A stretch of DNA of 64,000 nucleotides from assembly GCF_017591435.1 (NCBI RefSeq), contig NC_059287.1, positions 8,130,175 through 8,194,174 on the forward strand, read 5' to 3'. This stretch comes from Portunus trituberculatus. Taxonomy: Eukaryota; Arthropoda; Malacostraca; Decapoda; Portunidae. Within the stretch, counting starts at the first letter, position 1, and each line of letters begins with the position of its first letter. The notes under the pieces are model-generated. The model did not search any database. It was not told where the DNA came from and worked only from the letters and a program-made list of their open reading frames with translations. Made by a program: the position numbers and the translations under genes. Positions 32,730 to 42,810 of the stretch are shown in pieces.

Positions 32730-33300
32730 TGTAAAGGGCAGAACACCATCTGACCATCACCCCTCGTTCTAGATCGTTCAGCCACTCCCGAGCGACACTT
32801 CGCTCATTTCTCTCTGCCACATATGTCTCGAGAACCCTACTTCTTCTGGTCACTCCACGTCTCGAGGCCCCAGTGAACACCTAACCGAGTCTACCTCGAG
32901 CCTCGCCAACACCCAGACAGCAGAGAATTCCCTGGACTCTCCAAGGACTGGCCTCTCCTATGTTGCCCTGGTTTCACCCTCTACCTGCTTCCCAGCACCA
33001 TCAATAAGTCTGCCTCCAGTGTTGGTGAGATTATTCCTCTGGCCTTCACTCGCTCTGGAGGGAGACTCATGGTGAGAGCCGGGTGGTGTGCAAGGTGTCC
33101 CTTATGTTGTTGTTATATTGTGTATACCTATGTGTTTTTGCAAGTCTAGTAAACTTGGAACCATTCGAAGCTGTTTATTACCGCCCCACCGGGTTAAGTG
33201 TAGTTCATCCTGGGCCCAGTTTAGAGGGGGCAGGCCAGTGATGAGGTTTCGCACCTCGCCCCCACAACAAATAGACTAAACTAGTAAGTTATTACTTACA
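32730..33300 (+). repeat. 3' LTR of Gmr1-like element
   Basis: 571 bases matching 26294-26867, starting tgtaaagggcagaac and ending ttattacttaca. Differences are mostly transitions (for example accacctg/accatctg and gttctgg/gttctag) plus a 3-base gap. It is followed by TATAT, the target duplication. Confidence 0.93.
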
Positions 33301-33534
33301 TATATCAAATCAATTTTTCCCATAGAAATTAATGGAAATAGAAGTAATTCATTCTAGTGATACGAATTTACCCCCCAAAAAAATGTACGTGCTTTAACCC
33401 GTCTGCTGCAGCACTATTTTTCAAAACATGTACCGCCAGTGCGGCAGGTTTGAGCAATACACTCTCTCTCTCTTTATCTCTCATTGAAAGTGTACAATTT
33501 CTCTTCCAAGATGAGAGAGAGAGAGAGAGAGTGT
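33301..33534. mobile_element. Pogo-like element, remainder, and CT/AG tracts
   Basis: Following the duplicated TATAT, sequences caatttttcccatagaa and gtgatacgaattta continue the pogo-like element begun at 26225. Unrelated sequence follows from about 33375, then ctctctctctc (33459-33470) and gagagagagagag (33512-33530), which are mutually inverted. The right TIR of the pogo-like element is missing, probably lost when LINE F inserted at 33535. Confidence 0.6.
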
Positions 33535-33609
33535 GTATTTACCTATTTACCTAGTTGTAGGTGTATTTACCTAATTGTATTTACCTAATTGTAACATACG
33601 GGAAAAGAG

Positions 33610-35230
33610 CTATGCTCGTGTTGTCCCGTCTCCATATCTATTAATGTCCAGCTTTTTCTTAAAATCATGAATATTCCTTGCGTTGACCACTTCCATGTCT
33701 AAACTATTCCATGCTTCCACCCTTCTATGAGGGAAGCTATATTTTTTCACATCTCTCCTATAAGTGGCCATTTTAGTTTTTTCCCATGCCCTCTCGACAT
33801 TCTTCCATTCCACATACACAGATCTTCCCTATCCATTTTTTCCATGCCAATCATCACTCTGTATATTGCTATCAGGTCTCCCTTTCTCTCTGTTTTCCAG
33901 GGTTGGAAGTTGCATTCTTTTCAGTCTGTCTTCATAAGTCAAATCTCTTAAGTCAGGCACCATTTTCGTTGCAGCCCTCTGTACTTTCTCTAGTTTCCTT
34001 ATGTGTTTCTTTAAGTTCGAGCCCACTGTATTGTTGCATATTCAAGCCTCGGTCTTATCATTGCAGTAATTATTTTCTTCATCATTTCTTCATCTAGATA
34101 TACGAACGCCACTCTTATGTTCCTCAATAAGTTCAATACTTCTCCAATTATTTTGTTTATATGTCTCTCTGGCGATAGGTCATTGGTAATTGTCACCCCA
34201 AGGTCTTTTTCTTCATGACTGGTTTTATGTCTTCATTTCCTATCTTGTACATACTCCTGATTCTTCTTTCACTCTTGCCAAACTCTATTTTCTTGCATTT
34301 TGTCGTGTTGAACTCCATTTGCCATGTACAGCTCCATTTCCATATTCTGTCCAAGTCTTCCTGGAGTAGTTCGCAATCTTTGTCACATCTCACTTTTCTT
34401 AACAATTTTGCATCGCCTGCAAATAGGCTCACATAACTGGACACCCCATCCACCATGTCATTTATGTAGACTGCGAACATTACTGGTGCCAACACTGATC
34501 CCTGTGGAACTCCACTCTCCACCAATCCCCATTCTGATGGTCTGTCCTTAATTATTGTTCTCATTTCTCTTCCTACCAAAAGTCTTCCATCCATTTTAGT
34601 AAACTGCCATGCACTCCTCCTACCATTTCAAGTTTCCAGATCAGTCTCTGGTGTGGTACCTTATCAAAGGCCTTTTTTAAATCCAGATATATTCCATCAG
34701 CCCAACCATCTCTTTCCTGTATTACATCTATCACCCTCGAATAGTAACATATCAGGTTTGTCGTGCATGAACGCCTTTTCTAAAACCAAATTGACACTCA
34801 CAAAGTATGTCATTTTTCTCCAAGAAGTCTGTCCATCTAGTCTTCACCACCCTCTCACACATCTTAGCTACCACACTTGTAAGTGACACTGGTCTATAGT
34901 TCAATGGGTCTCTCTTGTTACCTGATTTATAGATTGGGACAATGTTAGCTCTTTTCCAGTCTTGGGGCACTACGCCTTCCCTTAATGAGGCATCAATTAC
35001 TTCACAAACTTTTTCTGCCAATTGCTCCTGCATTCTCTTAAAATCCATCCTGATACCCCATCAGGTCCCACAGCTTTTCTCACTTCTAAACTCCCCATCA
35101 TGTTCTTGATCTCCTCCACAGTTACTTGAAACTCCTTCATAATCCCTTTCTGTTCCATTACCAGTGGTTTGTCAAAAGCAGTCTCCTTTGTGAATACCTT
35201 CCGAAAGCATCCATTCATAGCCTCTGCCAT
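33610..35230 (-). pseudogene. LINE F reverse transcriptase, broken
   Basis: Ordered pieces on the minus strand are RKAVGPDGVSGWILRECRS, DWKRANIVPIYKSGNKRD, NYRPVSLTSVVAKMCE, QFGFRKGV, ESGVPQGSVLAPVMFAVYIN and SLFAGDAKLLRKV. The catalytic box reads FAGD rather than FADD (about 34403-34414). The C-terminus carries RPRLEYATIQWA, QRAATKMVPDLRDLTYEDRL and VEAWNSLDMEVVNARNIHD, ending GDGTTRA just before the stop at 33610. At least five indels break it. Confidence 0.82.
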
Positions 35231-35577
35231 TTCCTGGGATCTTCACTGTATACTCCATTTACTTCTAAACTTTCAATACTTTCTCTATTTTTGATGTTGT
35301 TGTTCACATGTCTGTAAAAAGCCTTGGTTGGTCTTTACATTTATCAATTATATCCTTTTCTTGTTTCTTTCTTTCTTCTCTTCTAATCAACACATATTCA
35401 TTTCTTGCTCTTTTGTAACTTTCCCACTGCTTAATCCGTCTTTTCCTTCTCCACCTCTTCCATGCATCCTCTTTTCTTGTTCTAGCCTTTTCACATCTAT
35501 CGTTAAACCAGTCCTGCTTTCCAACTTCTCTATGTTGTCTTATTGGTACAAATTTTTCTCACCTTCTTTGTATATTT

Positions 35578-36242
35578 TTATAAATTCCTTCCACTTTTCA
35601 TTTGCTCCTTAGCACTCTTGAATTTCATCCAATTTGTCTCTTGAAAGAATTTCTTTAGGTTTCCAAAATCTGTCTTGGCATAATTCCATCTTCCCACTTT
35701 ATATTCTTCATTTCTTCTAGATTTCTCTTCGTCTATCACCTTGAACTCCAAAACTGCATGATCACTCTTTGCTAAAGGGCACTCCACCCTCATCTCCTCA
35801 ATGACCATTGGCTCTGTACTAAAGACCAAGTCCAGTCTTGACGATGCTCCCTCTCCTCCAAACCTAGTATCTTCTTTGACCCACTGAGTTAACACATTTT
35901 CCATTGCCAGTGTCAATAGTGTATTTCCCATGTTGTCTCTGATCCTTCCATTGACCAGTCCTCCCAACACACCTCTTTACAATTAAAATCTCCCATCATT
36001 ATAGTTCGTTCACAGCCACCCAACATTTCTTCCAGACATGTTCCTGTATCACTTATCATTTCTTCATATTCCTGTACTGACCATGCATTTGTCTTAGGTG
36101 GTACGTACACCACTATGTAGTGCCTCTTTTTTCCTTCATTAGTTTCTGCTCTGATCTTTAGCACTTCTGCCTTTCCCATACCTTTTTTCACTTGATCCAC
36201 CTTTATATCTTTTTTAACCAGCAACATCACTCCTCCTCCCAT
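35578..36242 (-). pseudogene. LINE F endonuclease, broken
   Basis: Frames at 35913-36242 and 35578-35970 give GGGVMLLVKKDIKVDQVK, VVYVPPKTNAWSVQEYEEM, MMGDFNCKEVCWEDW, then SSRLDLVFSTEPMV and AKSDHAVLEFKVI. GDFN and SDH catalytic motifs are intact. A frame shift separates the two pieces near 35940 and another lies near 36280. Confidence 0.85.
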
Positions 36243-36294
36243 CTTACCTACTCTATTTCTTTTCCAAACGTTATATTTCCTTCTCCAACCTTCA

Positions 36295-37368
36295 TCAGGT
36301 CTTCTCCTCTCTCAGTTTTGTTTCAGTAAGACCCACAATATCTGGGTTCTTGTCCCTCAAGTAATCGTTGAGTTCTAAAATCCCCGATATCACTCCATTT
36401 ATGTTGGAATACATTACATTTCGCTCATATGTAAGTTTCTTTAGTCCTTTCTTGCTGTACTTTTCTGGGTTATGAACCACTTCCTCAGTCTCATATCCAA
36501 GATTCTCCAGAAAAACTCTTTCTTCTCTCTTCTGTCCTCTCTTCATTTTTTTCAAAGCCTCCTTTCTCAACTCATTTAACATTTCTCTTTCCTTTTCACC
36601 GAGATCTCTTCTCAACCAAATCTTCCTTGTTGTTTCCTGCTGGGCTAGCCTCCATGACTTCTCCACCAATTCATCTACATCCTTTTGTGACTTAAGTTTG
36701 ATTCTTATTGGCCTCATACCTTCTCTTGTGAACTTTCCAATTCTATGGAAGTCCTCTATTTCTTGTACTAGGTCTTTTCCCTCCTCTTGCACCACATTAA
36801 TGATATTATTTATCACCTTTTTTATGTTTTTCTCTCTCTCCATTTTACTCGGTGTCTTATCCTCCTCCACACCAAATATCACCACACATCTCTTTTTGTC
36901 TACAGTTTCCCTCACCAATGTCTCATTTGACTTAATAACCTTCACCACTTTCTCAGCTATCTTCTCTTCTATGATCTGTTGATCTATAATTTCAGCAAGG
37001 CCCAAAGTTTTCTCCCTGACTCTTTGATTTCCTTTTCCAGACTTGCAACTTTGTAATTTACCTCCTTTCTTTCCACTTCCTGACTTTTTTTCCATTCAGC
37101 CTGCTTCTCCATCACTTTTCCTAGAGATTCTCCACATTTTCGCAATTCACTTTAATTAGCTTAACTTCCTCTTTCAGTGCTGCATTTTCCTTCTTCATAT
37201 CGGCACAGTCTCTCTTTACATTGTCATAACTCGTTTCCAGGCCCTCATACTTTTCAAACAGTTTTTCAATTTTACCTTCTAACTCCAGAATTTTCTTCAC
37301 ATAAGTCTTCTCCATTATTCCTTGAAACCCTGTGAAGTCTGATTCTCTTTCGAGTTCACGGCCGCCAT
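36295..37368 (-). pseudogene. LINE F ORF1 fused in frame to endonuclease start
   Basis: The likely start is the ATG at 37368-37366 (MAAVNSKENQTSQGF), followed by a frame change into MEKTYVKKILELEGKIEKL, a coiled coil. From 37095 an uninterrupted 266-codon frame holds the RRM-like CVVIFGVEEDKTPSK, the C-terminal block RPIRIKLKSQKDVDELVEKS, IWLRRDLGEKEREMLNEL, and then MYSNINGVISGILELNDYL and DIVGLTETKLREE. The last two are the first endonuclease motifs. So the RNA-binding protein and the EN-RT polyprotein form one open frame here, with no stop or restart between them. A stop near 37125 and the shift near 37320 are decay. Confidence 0.8.
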
Positions 37369-37589
37369 GTTGCGAGACGTAAACAAACCAGCTGATGGCT
37401 CAAACGCAGGCTACAGTTTATATTTACCTTCACTGGACATTATTTTGCTAATCAACAGTTAACATGACTATATGGAGACGGGACAAACATTACCAGCTCC
37501 TTTCCCACCTTGGTTACTCTTAGGTAACTGTAGAATTATAGATGATTGCTCTGGAGCTCAGCGACCACCTCCGCCATCGACGATGTCCC

Positions 37590-38033
37590 GTGTGTGTGTG
37601 TGTGTGTTTGCGTAGTGTCATCACTCACCAAGCTGTTTCTGCTTGACGGATCACACAGTGGGCGGAGGAGGAATCCTTGATAAGGCAATAACTAAACTTT
37701 CAGAGGTCACATCGAGCTAGAAAGTACATCATTGTATTCGGAATAACAAAGAGAAAATAATTATTAGTATTCAAACAGTCTTCTAACAATTTCTAGGTTT
37801 ACCATTTTTACCCGTCATGGGATACTGGAAAATAGTTTAATCACCGGAACATAAGGATTAATACTGCTGTTATCCTTGAAATGTCTACAGTTTTCTGTGA
37901 AAATGGCAAGTTCCTATCGTAATTCCTTACATGTTTAAATTGCCTTTATTTACCCACTTTAAAGGTCTCTTTAAATGCCCTGCCACATGGTAGGCAACAT
38001 GACTTGTTGTTGCTTATGATTTTGTAGCATTTT

Positions 38034-38068
<35 letters not shown>

Positions 38069-38291
38069 ATTTTCTAGTGTATTTATGTTATAGACCTTCA
38101 TTTAATAACATCAGGACAGAGGGGGAGGGAGGCTATGTGCCTTGTAGTTGGCTGTGAGGTCGGCAGTGACCGGGCAGTCACAAGCAGTGTCTTGCCTTGC
38201 CGGACGTCTTGGAATGTAGATATGCAGCGCTCTGCAGCTAATCGTCTTTTGATTTTCCACACTTTACCTGCACTTTAGAACATTGAAAGTC
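37590..38291. other. Intronic stretch without recognised genes
   Basis: It begins with a short GT tract (37590-37608) bordering LINE F and contains a T run of about 29 bases (38037-38065). Between them is AT-rich unique sequence. No conserved frame was found. A T run on the plus strand could be the A tail of a minus-strand retroposed copy, but no element body is recognisable. Confidence 0.6.
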
Positions 38292-38940
38292 ATGGGTCGT
38301 CAATCAAAGATGAAGACCAACCAAAGAGAAAGGATGAAGAAGCTGAATAAGAGGAGAAGGGAGGAAGAGGGCAAAGATCTCAGTCGCTCATCGCAGTGAC
38401 ATCCGCCACCACCCACTCATGACCTAACCCCGGTCACACACGTGTCCTCTCCACCACCACCACCTCAGCTTGTTCCCTCAACCTCACAGCTGTCAGCTTC
38501 ACCATCACAAGCAACAACCGAGTCACGAGAAACAACAAGGATGGATACACCTTTTCATCTTTTGAAAAGGAAGATTCCTCCTTGTGAAGATGAAAGATTC
38601 ATTATTTTTCATTCACAGCTTGAAAGTTTGGTATCAGGAGCATGTACCAAATGCTGGGAACCAAGATAATGGAGGCAACAAATAACAGCTTTGACACCTA
38701 CATCAATGTCACGTGTTCCACATGCGGTGACAGTGACATGCCAGTAACACCATGTCACTTGGTAGATGATGCTGGGAAGGAAAAAGACCATACTGAGCTG
38801 AGCTTGTATATGAGGTAATAAATTACCTTGGCTGTGCAGGATTGAACAGAATTGCCCAGGGACTAAGCATGTAGCCAACAAACATCGTGACATGCAATGC
38901 TCAACAGAAAACGGTTCATATCTCAAAACTAAAGTTATTG
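38292..38940 (+). pseudogene. Decayed ORF with Cys-pair motifs, possible DNA transposon protein
   Basis: From ATG 38292 the frame reads MGRQSKMKTNQRERMKKLNK, basic, then a stop at 38396. A Pro/Ser-rich linker (38442-38540) and FIIFHSQLESLVSGACTKCW follow. A second piece carries TYINVTCSTCGDSDMPVTPC and then ELSLYMR-stop-YLGCAGLNRIAQGLSM. A CxxC pair, about 20 residues, then another CxxC ahead of a Gly-rich helical segment resembles the N-terminal part of proteins from several invertebrate DNA transposons (MULE-like), but I cannot name the family. It may belong with the frame at 39740-40674. Confidence 0.4.
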
Positions 38941-39739
38941 ATATTTTGAGCGCAATATCTCCGTTAACTTTTAAGTAATTTGAGATATAAAGGTATCAAT
39001 GGAAAGAGGAAACATAGGACATTTTTTTTCATCGTGAGACATTTTGAAAAAACTACATGTCTCTAAAAAAAATTTTTAAAGGAAAAAAAAGGTAGTTAGT
39101 TTTTTGTCATCAATATTAAAAAAAAAAAAATTTGGTATATGAATTAAGATAACCTAAATGTTTCACGATGAAAAAAAAAGCTACATCTACTTATACTTAT
39201 ACTTATACTTATTTTCAGAGTAGTAGGTTGAAAAACATTCGAGAAATAGCAAAGAATGCCGATGCTATTTTTTACTGTTTTCAGAGCGTATTATATATAT
39301 TTTTTTTCTCTAAAACTAATGATCGTATTTCAATAATACTTGGGATTCTTGTAATTGAGGTACTAATACATAAACACACCAAATTTCATGAGAATCTGAC
39401 TAAAAACAAATACACCTCTTAAGTAAAAAGCGTCGCCTGCCCTTATAGACCAGTGGTGGGAGGAGGGTGGGAATCACCACCGGAAGAGGGACAAAATTTG
39501 CTTATATTTTTCTAGACCAGTTTTTTGTGTAGATTACGAATCTGGAAGGTGATTAGCCAGGTTCGGGGGCGTTTCTGAGATATTAAGGGTCAAAGGTCAA
39601 CATACGTAAAAATTAGCCAATTTCAGAAAATAGGGAAAATCACCATTGAACATACTTTTCTAAGCCAGTTTTTTGTGTAGATTATGAATCTGATGGGTGA
39701 TTAACTATTTCGAAGATGTTTCTAAGATATTAGGTTCTT
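38941..39739. other. AT-rich spacer with short tandem units
   Basis: No gene recognised. The stretch has A/T homopolymers, a tatactta tandem run (39190-39213), and two diverged copies of about 40 bases, ccagttttttgtgtagatta at 39518 and 39666, each followed by cgaatctg/tgaatctg and ggtgatta. The pair is about 148 bases apart. It lies between two decayed protein fragments that may derive from one element. Confidence 0.6.
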
Positions 39740-40674
39740 TGCCATTTTGCTTTGCTATGAACAAACAAAACTATGCCAGATATGGGTCCTTCTATTGTCG
39801 CCAGCTAATGACACTTGATGATACACATCCAGGTGCCAGGGCTGAACTTCAAAAAGACCTGTCTGTCTGTCGAAACAATACTGGAATCAGGCAGTCAGTT
39901 GATGCAGTTGGAGAGCAGACATTCATGAAGAACTCAAAAACACCTGGTGGAATCAAGAACTTCAGTCATCACGAAACAGCATACAAGAAATGGGTACTGA
40001 ACCATCCATTTACATCTGCTATGGTTTCCTCTCTATTAGAAGTCAGCAACCTCAGTGACACTAGTCAAAACCCAAGGAAATGCCTAAGAAGAAAAGAAAT
40101 ACATAATTCAGAGGACCGTGTTATATGGACAATGGATGTTATCAAGTCCTGCTTCATCAACCCATTCTCACCTGATATTGACCCTTGTAAGCTGTTCAAC
40201 ATTGTTTCAGGCAAACCATTATGTAGCGAAGTCGAAGAGCACCTTTTATCAACCCACAAACGAGGAAGTGAACTCCATTGTGCTTTCAATACCCGACTAG
40301 ACATGGAAAAGGATGCTGAAACTCGTTTTTTTTTTATCCAATACCAAGATCACTTTGGAGAAGCTTTCAAGATAGCAATAAGAGGACAATACTGCAGTCT
40401 GCACGAGGACAAATAAAAAATGTAGCAGTACAGAGAGATATCCTTGGTGTACTGGCAGCCAAGTCGAGTGAAGAGAACATGCCAGTCAATTTGTATATAG
40501 CATTAACTTACCCTTTAGCACCTGTGCCTCTGTCTCTAGCAGCACCAGATGGCACTCGCCGATCAACACCTAAATGTCAAATGATGGAAGTTGTTCTCAC
40601 GTCACTAGATTCGACAAATACTGCCAATGAAATCCCAGAGAATGCAGTGTACATTATTGACCTTGTGGCATATT
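39740..40674 (+). pseudogene. Repeat-type ORF of unknown function (NYARY-class)
   Basis: The frame contains LPFCFAMNKQNYARYGSFYC, THPGARAELQKDLSV, IRQSVDAVGEQTFMKNSKTP, GGIKNFSHHETAYKKWVLNH and INPFSPDIDPCKLFNIVSGK. After a frame change near 40390 it continues QIKNVAVQRDILGVLAAKSS, YPLAPVPLSLAAPDGTRRS and AVYIIDLVAY. I recall the NYARY, GEQT, GGI order from uncharacterised multicopy proteins in invertebrate genomes, presumably carried by a mobile element, but no enzymatic function is known to me. It ends abruptly at 40674, where a LINE A fragment begins. Terminal repeats were not found. Confidence 0.5.
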
Positions 40675-40677
40675 TAC

Positions 40678-40747
40678 ACTACATTTTTTATTTAATAGTT
40701 CTGCCATACTTTTTGGGTCTTCCACTAACCCGTTCTCTCCTTTTAAC

Positions 40748-40751
<4 letters not shown>
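40678..40751 (-). mobile_element. Short family A LINE fragment
   Basis: About 74 bases match the minus-strand family A segment at 46076-46145: gttctgccatactttttggg and cttccactaacccg, coding for LKGENGLVEDPKSMAELLN. It is directly followed by a long GT tract. It cuts the upstream NYARY-class frame. Confidence 0.75.

Positions 40752-40830
<79 letters not shown>
40752..40830. repeat. (TG)n microsatellite
   Basis: About 39 TG units adjoining the LINE A fragment at 40678-40751; on the minus strand it is an AC tract at the fragment's 5' side, as at other CR1-like copies. The long Cys/Val open frame across it is an artefact of the repeat. Confidence 0.96.
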
Positions 40831-40834
<4 letters not shown>

Positions 40835-41299
40835 TGTGTTTTGTCTGTACACCACATGTGATGTGTATGCTTGCAACATGTATGTATTACCTATTTATGA
40901 TACATTATATAGATCATATCAATTATTAATTTATTCATATAAGATAGGAAAGCTGGCCACAGGCAACATTGAGAATAAAAAAATAAAAAAATCACTTAGT
41001 TGCCAGTTCCCATATGGTTCCAAGAGAATTAGTCAAAATAAATGGGTAAATGTCATGATATCTCCCTCTTAAATGACATCAAGTCATAGGAAGATGGAAA
41101 TACAGAAGCAGATGGGGAGTTCCAGTGGTAATAGGCATGCAAAATGTGAACAAAAGTCCCTTGGGTAACTCGGACTTTCAGATAACCTGGATTGGCCTCC
41201 ACCCTAATTAGTTTGACTCATGCAAGGGTTACTGTATTAGTGACTCTACATTTATCCTCTGCTTTTTTTTATGTCAATATTAATTATGAAGGTTATCAG
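40831..41299. other. eIF4E2 intron, no gene recognised
   Basis: AT-rich sequence between the GT tract and the hAT element. No conserved frame or element terminus was seen. The last eight bases (gttatcag, 41292-41299) are the left target duplication of the hAT element. Confidence 0.7.
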
Positions 41300-41749
41300 G
41301 AGAGATGTACTGATGCATCGGTATCAGAATTGGCGGTATCGGCCCATTTTTTGGGTATCAGTATCGGTATCGGCTTATTTTATGCCGATACTCCCGATAC
41401 CTAAGAGGAATTTACTACTTAGTGATATATTCGATATAAGATATTGATGATACCAAATTAATATAATACAGCGTATTAAGTTTCCGTGGTGATTACCGTA
41501 TGTCATAGAATACTGTTTTCTGTGGTAATAAGCCACAACCTCTAAATTGGACGCATATGAAACGCGTATAGGCTGAACTCCGGCATCCTATCACACGGTC
41601 GGTCATGAGTCACCACGCATTCTCACTGTCTCTCAGTCAGACGTTGCTCCTCCACCCACACAAAGTTCACACAGGTGAAAAGCTTAGGTTTTTTAACTAT
41701 AATCTAAAAATGTCAAACTTCAGATATTGAGAATCCAACAAAATGATTT

Positions 41750-41822
<73 letters not shown>

Positions 41823-42709
41823 CTAGGCACTTTGCATTATTGTAAATAACAGCATATTCTTATTTGATTTATAATTAACAGTGCTAGTGCTAGCCTTTTC
41901 CAAGATATCATAACTGGAATAGGTGGAAGCTCGAATTATATGTGTATATTAATTTTAATGCATGCTTAATTTTTGAGTTACTTGTGTTAACCTAAGGATG
42001 TAAAAATTCCATAACTAAGAAAGTAACGATTCTGTTTTGTAATCATGTGCATTGTGTATGATTTGTTGTATATTAATTATTTAAGATCATAGCAATACAC
42101 TAGAAATTAATAATAAACTAAACTTTTTCTATTTAATTGAAAAGATTAGGTGAAAGCTTATTTTTCTGAATTAGTCTACTAATGTCTAATGAATTAATAT
42201 CAAAAGATGTCAGATTTAATTAAAGAGACACATACACAACAAAATGAGTTTCTTTTGCTAATATTTTTGTCTGTTTTACAATTTTAATAATTTTGAAAAT
42301 ATTTTTTATCGCCAAAATATCATCAATACAATTAATAATAATAATGCACAAGACCAAATGGTCACTAAAGGAGTAAGAAGTAAGAATTTAAAATAACTGA
42401 CAAGAATCAGAAGACTGAGAAGATATTAATTCCAATTACTGAGTAATTTACCTTTGCAAATGGCTTCAAAAAGCTTCTAGAATTGCTCCTATTTCACAAA
42501 CGTTCTCAGAAGGACGTACAGCATCCCCCAAAACAAAGCCTCCTATCTGATAACGCTTGCCGTCCACCAACTCATTCTGGTGTCCAGTGCAATATTCACT
42601 ATAAGTAGTAGTATCGGTATCGGTGGTATCAGTATCGATAGTAGTATCGGTATCGGCCAAATTAGGTGGTATCGGAATCGACCAAAATTTTGGTATCGGT
42701 ACATCTCTA
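41300..42709. mobile_element. Non-autonomous hAT element with 8-base duplication
   Basis: The ends gagagatgtac (left) and gtacatctcta (right) are inverted. They are followed inward by mirrored ggtatcgg/ccgatacc repeats, and flanked by an exact 8-base duplication gttatcag (41292-41299 and 42710-42717). Eight-base duplications are the hAT hallmark. No transposase is present. It contains a TA microsatellite. The right end lies just inside the eIF4E2 intron next to the donor of the exon at 42738. Confidence 0.88.
41751..41821. repeat. (TA)n microsatellite inside hAT element
   Basis: About 35 TA units, uninterrupted, in the left half of the non-autonomous hAT element. Confidence 0.95.
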
Positions 42710-42737
42710 GTTATCAGCAAACAGACTGACAGCTTAC

Positions 42738-42810
42738 CAAAGGCTTTTCCATCTCCTTCAAATCCCTGCCACCATTGTCCTCTTCTCCAGATTCCTCATT
42801 ATTCTTGAGT
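42738..42810 (-). CDS. eIF4E2: eIF4E2 (4EHP) N-terminal acidic exon
   Basis: On the minus strand an acceptor (tttgcttgcag) precedes base 42810 and a donor (gtaagc) follows 42738. One leading base completes a codon, then 24 codons read LKNNEESGEEDNGGRDLK and EMEKPL. The acidic low-complexity content fits the disordered N-terminus of eIF4E2; human protein has an acidic stretch after its first nine residues. Its phase-0 end joins PPVEV at 4106, giving a KPLPPVEV line like the LPPLEV of Drosophila 4EHP as I recall it. The leading phase needs an upstream exon ending with two bases of a codon. Splice sites and phase make it convincing, though the coding part alone is short. Confidence 0.82.

Larger units (their letters stand above)
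26294..33300 (+). mobile_element. Gmr1-like LTR retrotransposon (Ty3/gypsy type, INT before RT)
   Basis: A complete 7,007-base element has LTRs at 26294-26867 and 32730-33300, both starting TGTAAAGGGC and ending TTACA, and a 5-base duplication TATAT on both sides (26289-26293, 33301-33305). The coding order is gag with CCHC knuckle, DTG protease, integrase with H2C2, DD35E and GPY motif, then reverse transcriptase and RNase H. RT and integrase look Ty3/gypsy-type, yet integrase lies upstream of RT as in copia. Known Gmr1 elements share that combination. The pol frame has several stops and one shift, and the LTRs differ by roughly 5 percent by eye, so the copy is inactive and not recent. Confidence 0.9.
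33535..37589 (-). mobile_element. CR1-like LINE family F, near full length, minus strand
   Basis: On the minus strand the element begins after an AC tract (37590-37608 as GT in plus). It has a 5' UTR of about 220 bases, then ORF1 from 37368, which runs into the endonuclease and RT, and a 3' end at 33535 with several attaggtaaatac units. Families A, B and F share the architecture but differ in sequence. Breaks are moderate. It is in the sense orientation of eIF4E2 within the large intron. Confidence 0.88.

Noticed and set aside
33727..35612. Plus-strand frames rich in Phe, Ser and Leu
   Set aside because: They are antisense shadows of the minus-strand LINE F.
38037..38065. Poly(T) as the tail of a retroposed gene on the minus strand
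   Set aside because: No recognisable body or duplication on either side.
40479..41072. 197-codon frame with a Cys/Val run
   Set aside because: Only its first 65 codons belong to the NYARY-class remnant; the rest crosses an inverted LINE fragment and the TG microsatellite.
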